From an uncultured Oscillospiraceae bacterium (GTDB lineage Bacteria; Bacillota; Clostridia; Oscillospirales; Oscillospiraceae): 64,000 nt of DNA. The number at the start of each line of letters is the position of its first letter. Positions within the stretch are counted from its first letter, which is position 1. Location of the stretch: assembly GCA_934597165.1 (NCBI GenBank), contig CAKTQP010000003.1:52517-116516 (forward strand), read 5' to 3'. The notes below the pieces were generated by a model, which was not told the DNA's origin, did no database searches, and saw only the letters and a list, made by a program, of their open reading frames with translations. The translations under genes and the position numbers were made by a program. Below are positions 15,989 through 23,878 of this stretch, in pieces.

Positions 15989-16750
15989 TTATGGATGATA
16001 CTCCGGATGCACATACTGCCCATGCTCCCGGGTATGCCGCCCGTACTGGATGGCGAACTGGGGACAGTGGTGGAGGCAGCCCAGGCACATGACGCAGCGC
16101 TCCTTCTGCCAGGTGGGCTTGCCGTCTTGCATCTGGATGGCGGACACAGGACAATTCCGGGCGCACAACCCGCAGCCCACGCAGCTGTCCTCCACGGACA
16201 GGCGGCGGGTCTCCCGCATTTTATCGTAGGACTCCTCATAAAACAGCTTGGCCGCGAACACCGGCACCTTTCGCCGGATAAAATCCCCAACTGCACGCTG
16301 CTGGACGTGCTGGATGAGGAAGTCGATCTGTTCCTCCGCAGCGGCGTTGATGCGGCGCACCTTCTCCGGGTCGCTCAGGTCGAAGGTGGGCGTCCAGGTG
16401 TCCGGCATCTTCACGCTGAACTGCCCGTGTACCGTCAGCCCCTTCTGCTCCAGAATCTCCTGGGCGAAGTGGCCGATCTGCCCCGGCGTGGTGCCGTAGG
16501 TGGCGGCGAACCACAGGTAGTCCGGCTGGCGCTCCAGGGTCAGCCGCTCCAGGAAGGTCTGCATGATGCTGGGCAGACCCCAGAAATAAGTGGGACTGAC
16601 GATGCCCACCGGCTCTCCAGGCGGCACCGGGACGGTCTGCTCTGGCTGGCGCAGCCAATCGGGGATGAAGATGAGCGTGTCCCCTGTGACCGCTTGGATG
16701 CGCTGGGCGGTGTATTTGCTGTTGCCTGTGGCGGAAAAGTAGAAGATCAT
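15989..16750 (-). CDS. EFR1-type flavodoxin/ferredoxin protein
   Basis: 253 aa two-domain electron-transfer protein. N-terminal flavodoxin-like fold with FMN phosphate loop FSATGNSKYTA (residues 5-15) and SPTYFWGLP. C-terminal bacterial 2[4Fe-4S] ferredoxin with CVGCGLCARNCP (about residues 191-202) and CVMCLGCLHHCP. This architecture is common in anaerobic Firmicutes, and the proteins are generally uncharacterised low-potential electron carriers. Cytoplasmic. A second member is encoded at 25388-26212. It is downstream of the spoVA genes, but a terminator near 16825 is upstream of nothing else, so it is probably transcribed alone. Confidence 0.88.
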   Translation of the reverse strand: MIFYFSATGNSKYTAQRIQAVTGDTLIFIPDWLRQPEQTVPVPPGEPVGIVSPTYFWGLPSIMQTFLERLTLERQPDYLWFAATYGTTPGQIGHFAQEILEQKGLTVHGQFSVKMPDTWTPTFDLSDPEKVRRINAAAEEQIDFLIQHVQQRAVGDFIRRKVPVFAAKLFYEESYDKMRETRRLSVEDSCVGCGLCARNCPVSAIQMQDGKPTWQKERCVMCLGCLHHCPQFAIQYGRHTREHGQYVHPEYHP

Positions 16751-16824
16751 CCGAAAGCCCTCCTATCTCACAGTTCTTTCCCTTATGATACCGTGAAATA
16801 TTGGAAAACGCAAGGGGCAACACA

Positions 16825-16850
16825 AAAGACCGCCCCACAGGACGGTCTTT
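16825..16850 (-). terminator. Terminator after spoVAE
   Basis: AAAGACCG / CGGTCTTT arms, 10-nt loop, beginning 3 nt past the spoVAE stop on the minus strand and followed by TTTTGTG. Confidence 0.75.
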
Positions 16851-16853
16851 CGA

Positions 16854-17222
16854 TCATTTGCGTTCCTTCGGACTGAAGATGAGCGCCACCAGCCACCCGA
16901 AGAAGGTAGCCGCCGTGATGCCCCCAGCGGCAGCGGTGAGGCCGCCGGTCATAGCGCCCAGGAACCCCTTGGCCGCCACGGCCTCCTTGACCCCTTTGGC
17001 CAGGTTATAGCCGAACCCGGTCAAAGGCACGGTGGCGCCGGAGCCGCCCCACTGGACGATGGGCTCATACACCCCTACCGCCCCCAGGACGACGCCTGCG
17101 ATGACGTACATGGTCAAAATCTTGGCGGGGGTCAGGCTGGTCTTGTCGATCAAGATCTGTCCGATGAGGCAGAGCACCCCGCCGCACAGAAAGGTGCGGA
17201 TGAATTGCGCGAGCAGTTCCAT
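16854..17222 (-). CDS. spoVAE: Stage V sporulation protein AE
   Basis: 122 aa membrane protein with three to four hydrophobic segments. LTPAKILTMYVIAGVVLGAVGVYEPI and the GSGATVPLTGFGYNLAKG loop are typical of SpoVAE (SpoVAEb group). It is part of the SpoVA channel in the spore inner membrane that imports dipicolinic acid during sporulation and releases it in germination. Located 9 nt after spoVAD. Made in the forespore in known species; I could not identify a convincing sigma-G promoter. Confidence 0.9.
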   Translation of the reverse strand: MELLAQFIRTFLCGGVLCLIGQILIDKTSLTPAKILTMYVIAGVVLGAVGVYEPIVQWGGSGATVPLTGFGYNLAKGVKEAVAAKGFLGAMTGGLTAAAGGITAATFFGWLVALIFSPKERK

Positions 17223-17231
17223 AGAAACCTC

Positions 17232-18248
17232 CTATTTTTGCGTGGAGATGGCCACGGCGTGGCAGATACCAGGGATGGACTCCCCCTGTCCCAAGGACGT
17301 GGGCGAGTGGAGGGCACCGGTGGCGCAGAAGAGCAGGTTGTTCCACTTCCCTTCCCGCATCCCGTTGAGCAGGTACCCGGTCAGCACCGAGGCGGCGCAG
17401 CCACAGCCAGACGCCCCGCAGTGGACGTCCTGTCCTTCCAGGTCGAAGAGCATGATACCGCAGTCGTTGTAGTTCCCCCGCAGCTCGATGCCGTCGGCGG
17501 CGAACAGGTCGATGACGATCTCCATGCCCAGCTTGCCCAGGTCGCCGGTGACGATCAGGTCGTAGAAGGAGGAGGAGCGGTTGGTGTCCTTCAGGTGCTG
17601 GGAGATGGTGTCATAGGCCGCCCAGGCCATGGCGGCACCCATGTTGTTGGCGTCCTTGATGCCCTTGTCCCGGATGCGCCCCGGGGTCACGTGGGTGATA
17701 TAGGGCCCGTCCCCGTTCTTGGCTAACACCACCGCCCCCGCCGCTGTAGCCGTCCACTGGGAGGTGGGGGTGCGCTGACCGCCGTACTCCAAGGGGGTGC
17801 GGTACTGGCGCTCCGCCGAGCAGAAGTGGGAGGAGGTCACCGCCGCCCCCCACTCGCCGAACCCACCGTCCAGCAGCATGGCCGCCAGGCTCAGGGACTC
17901 CGCCATGGTGGAGCAGGCGCCGTACAGCCCAAAGAAGGGCACCCCGGCACTGCGGGCTGCATACCCGGCGCTGATGCACTGGTTGAGCAGATCCCCGGCG
18001 AAGAGGAAATCCAGCACCGACGTGGTCTGCTTGGCCTTCTCCAAGGCCGCTGACAGCGCCCGCTTCTGCATCTCCACCTCTGCCTTCTCCCAGCTCCGCT
18101 CCCCAAAGGAGGCGTCGGGGGAGATCACGTCAAAGCTGTCCTTCAGCGGCCCGTCCCCCTCCTTGGGGCCGACCACGTTGGCGTGGCCGGCGATGGAGGG
18201 TGGGTTGCACAGGGCGAAGGTCTGTTTTCCGATTTTTTTACTTGCCAT
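17232..18248 (-). CDS. spoVAD: Stage V sporulation protein AD
   Basis: 338 aa thiolase-like-fold protein of the SpoVA complex that binds dipicolinic acid. Marks: KIGKQTFALCNPPSIAGHANVVGPKEGDGPL at the start, VLDFLFAGDLLNQCISAGYAAR, the Cys in FGLYGACSTMAESL (thiolase nucleophile position) and the C-terminal GASGCGCAASVLTGYLL. Length is normal. It is followed by spoVAE, but spoVAC, which normally lies just upstream, is not here: the next gene upstream is divergent and unrelated. Confidence 0.94.
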   Translation of the reverse strand: MASKKIGKQTFALCNPPSIAGHANVVGPKEGDGPLKDSFDVISPDASFGERSWEKAEVEMQKRALSAALEKAKQTTSVLDFLFAGDLLNQCISAGYAARSAGVPFFGLYGACSTMAESLSLAAMLLDGGFGEWGAAVTSSHFCSAERQYRTPLEYGGQRTPTSQWTATAAGAVVLAKNGDGPYITHVTPGRIRDKGIKDANNMGAAMAWAAYDTISQHLKDTNRSSSFYDLIVTGDLGKLGMEIVIDLFAADGIELRGNYNDCGIMLFDLEGQDVHCGASGCGCAASVLTGYLLNGMREGKWNNLLFCATGALHSPTSLGQGESIPGICHAVAISTQK

Positions 18249-18374
18249 ACGATCCCTTCCTCTTCTCAGTTGTCTCTAGTCTGCCGTGGTGAGGGGGAAA
18301 TTATACGGTGACTTTTTGTGGATACTGGCCTGGCAAGACGTGGTTTTTTGTCACCGCTTTGTCAGAGTGTGCCA

Positions 18375-18403
18375 TTGCTTTGCATGGGTTTGGATGGTAT
18401 AAT
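18375..18403 (+). promoter_or_regulatory. Sigma-A promoter of the zinc-ribbon gene
   Basis: TTGCTT (18375-18380) - 17 nt - TATAAT (18398-18403), 40 nt before the start at 18443. It probably also serves guaB. Confidence 0.72.
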
Positions 18404-18442
18404 AGATAAAATATTTCTTTGTTGAAGAGGAGCGATCAAATC

Positions 18443-19069
18443 ATGGCGGATATTACCTCTCGTACCATCGGCTATATTTGCCCGCACTGCCGCAACAGCG
18501 TCATCGCTGCCCGCTCCCCCTTCCAGCTGACTGCGTCTGCTTCCTGTGAGATCCCCTGCCCCTGCGGAAAGTCCAGTCTGAATATCGAGTATTTGCTGGA
18601 CCGTTTTCGCATCACGGCCCCCTGCGTGGCCTGCGGAGACCGGCATACTGTCACGTGCCCTGCGGAAGCCTTCCTATCTCGCAAGGCACTTGCTTTTTCC
18701 TGCCAGAGCACCGGCATGGACTGCTGCTACGTGGGCGAGGAAGGGGCGGTGTTCGCCGCCATGGAGCGGCTGGAGAAGGCCACCGACCATCTGGCGCAGG
18801 AGAAGGACAAGGAGTCCGAGGAGACGGGCACCTTTCTCAACGACCTGGTCATGGAGGAAGTGCTGGCGGAGCTGAAGGACATCGCTCAGCGGGACGGCAT
18901 CTCCTGTGAGTGCGGCAGCCATCAGTGGCGGCTGGAAGTCCACTACGCGTCAGTGGAGCTCATCTGCGCCCAGTGCGGCAGCGCCATGCGCATCAACGCC
19001 GGCACCATGGACGACCTGAACGAGCTGTGCTGTCACCCCAAGCTGACCATCCGGAGCAGTCCGGCGTAA
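18443..19069 (+). CDS. Multi-zinc-ribbon protein of unknown function
   Basis: 208 aa. Start at 18443 follows GAGGAG. Cysteine pairs form several putative zinc ribbons: CPHC near residue 12, CPCG near 44, CVACGD near 63, and in the C-terminal part CECG and CAQCG; the middle third is an acidic, probably helical stretch (EKATDHLAQEKDKESEE). No catalytic motif recognised. It is 71 nt upstream of guaB with no terminator between, so the two are likely co-transcribed. Soluble, cytoplasmic by appearance. Function unknown; nucleic acid or protein binding are both possible. Confidence 0.75.
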   Translation: MADITSRTIGYICPHCRNSVIAARSPFQLTASASCEIPCPCGKSSLNIEYLLDRFRITAPCVACGDRHTVTCPAEAFLSRKALAFSCQSTGMDCCYVGEEGAVFAAMERLEKATDHLAQEKDKESEETGTFLNDLVMEEVLAELKDIAQRDGISCECGSHQWRLEVHYASVELICAQCGSAMRINAGTMDDLNELCCHPKLTIRSSPA

Positions 19070-19140
19070 CATATAAATTGAGAAACGAAGCTCAGCCTGA
19101 ACCTATACAAAAATTTGAAACGAAAGAAAGGGATGTCGAA

Positions 19141-20619
19141 ATGGTTAATTTGGATGCTTCCGCAAAGTTCCTGAAAGAAGGACTCACTTTTGATGACGTT
19201 CTGCTGATTCCGGCAGAAAGCAAAATCCATCCGGTGGATATCGATCTGCATACCCAGCTGACCCAGAAGATCCGGCTGAATATCCCGGTGATGTCCGCGG
19301 CGATGGACACGGTCACCGAGTATCGTATGGCCATCGCCATCGCCCGCGAAGGCGGCATCGGCATCATCCACAAGAATATGTCCATCGCAGCTCAGGCAGA
19401 GCAGGTGGATATGGTCAAGCGCTCTGAGAACGGCGTCATCACCAACCCCTTCTGGCTGGCTCCCGGCCACACCCTGGGGGAGGCCAACGCCCTCATGGCC
19501 AAGTACCACATCTCCGGCGTGCCCATCTGCGACAAGGGCAAGCTCATCGGCATCATCACCAACCGTGACCTGAAGTTCGAGACCGATATGGATCGGCTCA
19601 TCGACGACGTGATGACCAAGGAAAACCTGGTCACCGCCAAGGAAGGCACCACGCTGGACGAGGCCAAGGAAATTTTGCGTCAGCGCAAGGTAGAGAAGCT
19701 GCCCATCGTGGACGACGAGATGCACCTGAAGGGCCTGATCACTATCAAGGACATCGAAAAGGCTGTCGCCTACCCCAACGCTGCCCGTGACGAAGGCGGC
19801 CGTCTGCTGTGCGGCGCTGCCATCGGCGTCACCGCCGACCTGCTGGATCGCGTGGCCGCTCTGGTGGAAGTGGGCGCGGACGTCCTCTGTCTGGACTCTG
19901 CTCACGGTCATGCTCAGGGCATCATCCAGGCCGTCAGCCGCATCAAGGCGCTGTATCCCGACGTGCAGCTCATCGCCGGCAACGTGGCCACCGCAGAAGC
20001 CACCGAAGCCCTCATCCAGGCAGGCGCTGACTGCGTGAAGGTGGGCATCGGCCCCGGCTCCATCTGTACCACCCGTGTGGTCGCCGGTATCGGCGTGCCC
20101 CAGATCACCGCTGTGTACGACTCCGCCTGCATGGCTGCCAAGTACGGCGTCCCCGTCATCGCCGACGGCGGTATCCAGTACTCCGGCGACATCGCCAAGG
20201 CCATCTCCGCCGGCGGCAACGTGGTCATGCTGGGCTCCCTGCTGGCTGGCTGCGAGGAAAGCCCTGGCGATATGGAGATCTATCAGGGTCGTCAGTTCAA
20301 GGTCTACCGCGGCATGGGCAGCCTGGCTGCTATGAACAGCGGCTCCAAGGATCGTTACTTCCAGACCGGCAAGAAGAAGCTGGTGCCCGAAGGGGTCGAA
20401 GGTCGTGTGCCTTACAAGGGAACCCTGTCCGAGACCATCTTCCAGCTCATGGGCGGTCTCCGCGCCGGTATGGGTTACTGCGGCTGCGCCACTGTGCCTG
20501 ATCTCCAGGAACGCTCCCAGTTCGTGCGCATCACCTCCGCAGGTCTCCGCGAGAGCCATCCGCACGATATCTATATCACCAAGGAAGCGCCCAACTATAC
20601 CATCGCAGGCAACAAGTAA
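19141..20619 (+). CDS. guaB: IMP dehydrogenase
   Basis: 492 aa. NAD-dependent oxidation of IMP to XMP, the committed step of GMP synthesis. Start at 19141 (MVNLDASAKFLKEGLTFDDVLL), preceded by AAAGAAAGGGA; the upstream open frame belongs to the previous gene's region. TIM barrel with a CBS-domain pair inserted at about residues 95-205. The active-site loop GIGPGSICTTR places the catalytic cysteine at C309, and the later GSKDRYF flap is present. No purine riboswitch was seen upstream. It is followed by copy 2 of the structured repeat and then a terminator. Confidence 0.97.
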   Translation: MVNLDASAKFLKEGLTFDDVLLIPAESKIHPVDIDLHTQLTQKIRLNIPVMSAAMDTVTEYRMAIAIAREGGIGIIHKNMSIAAQAEQVDMVKRSENGVITNPFWLAPGHTLGEANALMAKYHISGVPICDKGKLIGIITNRDLKFETDMDRLIDDVMTKENLVTAKEGTTLDEAKEILRQRKVEKLPIVDDEMHLKGLITIKDIEKAVAYPNAARDEGGRLLCGAAIGVTADLLDRVAALVEVGADVLCLDSAHGHAQGIIQAVSRIKALYPDVQLIAGNVATAEATEALIQAGADCVKVGIGPGSICTTRVVAGIGVPQITAVYDSACMAAKYGVPVIADGGIQYSGDIAKAISAGGNVVMLGSLLAGCEESPGDMEIYQGRQFKVYRGMGSLAAMNSGSKDRYFQTGKKKLVPEGVEGRVPYKGTLSETIFQLMGGLRAGMGYCGCATVPDLQERSQFVRITSAGLRESHPHDIYITKEAPNYTIAGNK

Positions 20620-20624
20620 GGTTA

Positions 20625-20783
20625 TTCGGCAAAATGACAAGCATTTTGCCGAGGTTGCAGACGGGTGCATGCACTCACTATGTTCGCACACTTACCCGTC
20701 TGAGAAGTATTTTTTCCGACGTACACACCGCCGAAAAAATGGATTTCATTTTATTCCGGCATTCTGCCGGAACTCTGCGAGGC
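20625..20783 (+). repeat. Dispersed structured repeat, copy 2 (guaB 3' region)
   Basis: Begins 6 nt after the guaB stop and is in the same orientation relative to guaB as copy 1 is to the hydantoinase gene. Parts: 11-bp hairpin TCGGCAAAATG/CATTTTGCCGA (20626-20652); conserved block 20655-20704, whose ends CAGACGGGT and ACCCGTCTG pair; a hairpin with arms ATTTTTTC/GAAAAAAT (20709-20716, 20733-20740) around a conserved loop; and an 8-bp hairpin TTCCGGCA/TGCCGGAA (20754-20772). Arms differ from copy 1, but pairing is kept. It lies before the guaB terminator, so it should be transcribed as 3' UTR. The gap to 20920 holds only this and the terminator. Confidence 0.8.
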
Positions 20784-20802
20784 GTTTAATTAAACAAAAT
20801 GC

Positions 20803-20831
20803 AAGCACCCCTGCTCAGCAGGGGTGCTTTT
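20803..20831 (+). terminator. Terminator of guaB
   Basis: 13-bp arms AAGCACCCCTGCT / AGCAGGGGTGCTT followed by TTTTC, about 180 nt after the guaB stop. Confidence 0.88.
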
Positions 20832-20920
20832 CTGCGCATTGAAATGGTTTGATTTCCTGGGAAACATTCATTTGTCCTGTAAAGCGTTTTCACATTACAT
20901 CCAGTTTATTCGAACAAAAC

Positions 20921-21196
20921 CTATTTACGTCTCCCCTTTTCCCCCTCCGTCAGCGGCTTTGGCGTGCCCTCGATGAGGACGGTCTCCTGACCAAACCGGT
21001 GTACCTGGTTCCAGGGGAACACCAGGTTCTCCCGTGGGCCGAACAGCCCCAGGAACCGACGCCGTCCCGGCACCACCAGCTCCTGTATCGTTCCGTCCGC
21101 AATGTCAAAGGTCACGTCGCCTACATAGCCGTAGCGGCTGCCGTCGGTGATGGAGATGACCTCCTTATCCCGCAGGTCTTCCAGCGAAACCAGCAT
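20921..21196 (-). CDS. YlmC/YmxH family PRC-barrel protein
   Basis: 91 aa. Start at 21196 follows GGGGGG at good spacing; in-frame ATGs at 21202 and 21232 are less well placed. Single PRC-barrel domain: LVSLEDLRDKEVISITDGSRYGYVGDV ... GRRRFLGLFG ... VFPWNQVHRFG, the hallmark of the YlmC/YmxH group conserved in endospore formers and often under sporulation control. Small soluble protein, exact role unknown. Convergent with guaB. Confidence 0.85.
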   Translation of the reverse strand: MLVSLEDLRDKEVISITDGSRYGYVGDVTFDIADGTIQELVVPGRRRFLGLFGPRENLVFPWNQVHRFGQETVLIEGTPKPLTEGEKGRRK

Positions 21197-21267
21197 ACAC
21201 ATCCCCCCTTTGCGCCAGTCTATGCCCCACAACCCCTAGTCTATGCCCCCGATTTTCCCCCAACCCG

Positions 21268-21296
21268 TTGCGTATGGGGGTGGGGTAGATTATAAT
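21268..21296 (+). promoter_or_regulatory. Promoter of the LRR/VWA/MoxR operon
   Basis: TTGCGT (21268-21273) - 17 nt - TATAAT (21291-21296), 37 nt before the start codon at 21333. Confidence 0.72.
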
Positions 21297-21332
21297 GGAG
21301 ACATACACTCGACATTGCAGGAGGCGTTCCCT

Positions 21333-22499
21333 ATGGGCTGGCGCATTTACTATACCATCACAACCACCACACCCGACACCCCCGCTCAGGCCACCATCAC
21401 CCGCTGCGTAGGCACCGAAGCACGGCTGACCTTGCCGGACACCATCGACGGCGTACCAGTCACGGCCATCGGTTCTCAGTGCTTCTGTCAGCCGACCGAG
21501 GCGGTGGAAGCGGTGGACGGGATCCAGTGTTTTCAGGCGGAACCGCCGGCTGGGACGGCGGCAAATGACACGTTACAGCACCTGTTCCTACCGTCAAGTA
21601 TAGTCACTTTACAGGCAAAATCCCTGGCAGATTGTACGGTTTTGAAGCGTTTGGCGCTGCCGGAAACGGTGACCGCGCTGGGCGAACGGGTCTTTCAGCG
21701 GTGCCGGAAATTGGAGCGCTTAGACCTATCCCCCAACCTGACCGCGCTGCCCGCCTACGCCTTCGCCGACTGCCGGAGCTTGACCGAACTGACCATCCCC
21801 GACGGCGTGACCAGCGTGGGCAGCCAGTGCTTTTACAACTGCACCCAGCTGAAATCATTGGCACTGCCCCGGACGGTGACCGAGATTGGCAGCGGCGTGC
21901 TCATGAACTGTGCTCGGCTGGAACGGCTGTCCTTCCCGGCTGGCATCAACGCCAGCCTGCTGGTCAGCGACCTGTATCAGAAGCTCATCGTCACCGTCTA
22001 CCAGGACGACCACGCCACCCGACTGCTCTTCCCCGAATACGCCTATGAGTTCGAGGACATCGTCATGCCCCGCCAGTTCCGCACCATCACCTACGGCTCC
22101 GGCGGGCGCTACCGGGAGTGCATCGGCGGCAACGGCATCGATCTGGACTTGTACGACCAGCTGTTCCGGGTGGCGAAATTGGAGGAGTCTCCGGAGACGG
22201 TGACCCTGCTGGCGCTGTTCCGGCTCATGGACGGCACCGACCTGCGTGTGCCGGTGCGAGAGGGATACTGGGCGTATATCCGGGAGCACCTGGACGCCTT
22301 GGCTCCGGCGCTCATCCAAGGGGACGACCAGGCGGAGCTGGAATTTCTGCTGGAGCAGGGCGACCTGTCCGCCGACCAGCTGGACACCCTGCTCACCTGT
22401 GCCCAGCGGCTGGATCATCCCCGGTTCACCAGCCGCATCTTGGCCAAGACCCAGCCCCAGGCATCCACTAGCTGGGCGGACAAATCCTTTGACCTATAA
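21333..22499 (+). CDS. BspA-type leucine-rich repeat protein (cytoplasmic)
   Basis: 388 aa. Start at 21333 follows AGGAGG. No signal peptide, unlike secreted BspA proteins. Residues ~30-215 contain BspA/LRR_5 units such as LPDTIDGVPVTAIGSQCF, LPETVTALGERVFQRC, LTELTIPDGVTSVGSQCFYNC and LALPRTVTEIGSGVLMNC. The C-terminal half has no repeats and ends in a helical ankyrin-like segment (ALIQGDDQAELEFLLEQGDLSADQLDTLL). 17 nt upstream of the VWA gene, so it is first in a multi-gene operon. Probably a protein-binding scaffold or substrate for the MoxR/VWA pair; this is inference from context. Confidence 0.8.
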   Translation: MGWRIYYTITTTTPDTPAQATITRCVGTEARLTLPDTIDGVPVTAIGSQCFCQPTEAVEAVDGIQCFQAEPPAGTAANDTLQHLFLPSSIVTLQAKSLADCTVLKRLALPETVTALGERVFQRCRKLERLDLSPNLTALPAYAFADCRSLTELTIPDGVTSVGSQCFYNCTQLKSLALPRTVTEIGSGVLMNCARLERLSFPAGINASLLVSDLYQKLIVTVYQDDHATRLLFPEYAYEFEDIVMPRQFRTITYGSGGRYRECIGGNGIDLDLYDQLFRVAKLEESPETVTLLALFRLMDGTDLRVPVREGYWAYIREHLDALAPALIQGDDQAELEFLLEQGDLSADQLDTLLTCAQRLDHPRFTSRILAKTQPQASTSWADKSFDL

Positions 22500-22516
22500 A
22501 GGGAGGGAACGCGACT

Positions 22517-23878
22517 GTGCATGAGAACAAAGAACGGCTGACCCGCATCGGCAACGCCATTTTATCCGCCTCCCGGAACGAGCTCTACCTGTCCATGCGC
22601 TTCTTCGACCTGGCGCTGAGCGGTCTGGGTTATCAGATGAACCTGAACACCGCCACCATCGCCACCGACGGGGTGAACATCCTCTACAACCCCACCTACC
22701 TGCAGCGGCAGTACGTGGACGACATGATCCAACTCAACCGCACCTATCTGCACATGGTGCTCCACTGCCTCTTCCGCCACCCCTTCCACCGGGGCGACCG
22801 GGACCCTGCCCTGTGGGACGTGGCCTGCGACATTGCGGTGGAGTCCATTTTGGACTCCATGGACGTGAAGACGGTGGCCATGGTCATCCCCCTGTTCCGC
22901 GAGGACGTGTACGACCGGCTGCGGCAGGAGTGCCCAGTGTTCAGCGCCGAGCGCATCTATCAGGCGCTGGAACGGCAGATCATCCCCTGGGAGGAGCAGT
23001 TGGACTTCTACAAATACTTCCGCCGGGACGACCACAAGTTCTGGGGCGCGCAACAGGAGGAGGAACAGCAGGGCAGCGGTCAAGGGGATGGGGACAACGA
23101 CCAAGACCAGTCCGATGAGCGACAGAAGGAGCTGGAGGACAAGTGGCAGGACGTGTCCGAGAAGACCAAGACCAACATGGAGACCTTCTTCGCTCAGCAC
23201 GGCAAGGAGGCCGGGACGCTGCTCCAGGCGCTGAAGATCGAGAACCGGGAGCGCTACGACTACCGGCGTTTTTTGCAGCGCTTTCTGACCCTCCGGGAGG
23301 AGGTGCAGGTGGATCCGGACTCCTTCGACTACGGGTTCTACGCCTATGGATTGGAGCTGTACGGCAACATCCCGCTGATGGAGCCGCTGGAGTACCAGGA
23401 GACCCGGAAGATACACGACCTGGTCATCGTCATCGACACGTCGGACTCCTGCCGGGAAGGGGTCATCGCCGCCTTCTTGTCTGAGACCCGCGCCATCTTG
23501 AACCAGTCCGACCTGTTCTTCCAGAACGCCAACCTGCACATCATCCAGAACGACGCAGCAGTGCAGGTGGACACGGTGCTACACAGTCGGGAGGAGTTTG
23601 ACCAGTTTACCAAGACGTTCACGGTGAAAGGCTACGGCGGCACCGACTTCCGGCCGGCGTTCCAGTATGTGAACCGGCTCATTGAGGAGGGACAGCTCAC
23701 CGACCTGAAGGGGCTGCTCTACTTCACTGACGGTTGGGGGACGTACCCCAAGCATCGTCCCCCCTACGACGTGGCCTTTCTCTTTTTCCGTGACCAATAT
23801 CAAGATACCAACGTTCCCCCCTGGGCCATGAAGGTAATCCTAGGGCCGGAGGAACTGACGGAGGTGCATCCGCAATGA
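22517..23878 (+). CDS. VWA-like / putative metallopeptidase-domain protein
   Basis: 453 aa. Starts with GTG at 22517 (after GGGAGG); the nearby ATG at 22521 is in another frame. N-terminal part has an HxxxxH-type motif in LHMVLHCLFRHPFH (about residues 79-92) and DVACDIAVE, matching the DUF2201-type metallopeptidase-like domain. An acidic linker follows (residues ~180-205). The C-terminal VWA-like domain begins with LVIVIDTSDSC (about residue 303), with the D-x-S-D form of the metal site. Such proteins pair with MoxR ATPases, and the ATPase gene follows with a 4-base overlap. Likely a chaperone/assembly or co-factor insertion partner; substrate unknown. Confidence 0.8.
   Translation: MHENKERLTRIGNAILSASRNELYLSMRFFDLALSGLGYQMNLNTATIATDGVNILYNPTYLQRQYVDDMIQLNRTYLHMVLHCLFRHPFHRGDRDPALWDVACDIAVESILDSMDVKTVAMVIPLFREDVYDRLRQECPVFSAERIYQALERQIIPWEEQLDFYKYFRRDDHKFWGAQQEEEQQGSGQGDGDNDQDQSDERQKELEDKWQDVSEKTKTNMETFFAQHGKEAGTLLQALKIENRERYDYRRFLQRFLTLREEVQVDPDSFDYGFYAYGLELYGNIPLMEPLEYQETRKIHDLVIVIDTSDSCREGVIAAFLSETRAILNQSDLFFQNANLHIIQNDAAVQVDTVLHSREEFDQFTKTFTVKGYGGTDFRPAFQYVNRLIEEGQLTDLKGLLYFTDGWGTYPKHRPPYDVAFLFFRDQYQDTNVPPWAMKVILGPEELTEVHPQ

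Noticed and set aside
18249..18420. Sigma-G promoter for spoVAD
   Set aside because: CGTATAAT on the minus strand is similar to a forespore -10, but no matching -35 at the right distance was found.
18910..19140. N-terminal extension of guaB
   Set aside because: Frame is open, but guaB homology begins at 19141, where a ribosome site is present; the extension lies mostly inside the previous gene.
19070..19140. Purine riboswitch before guaB
   Set aside because: The 71-nt gap is too short and shows no purine-aptamer pattern.
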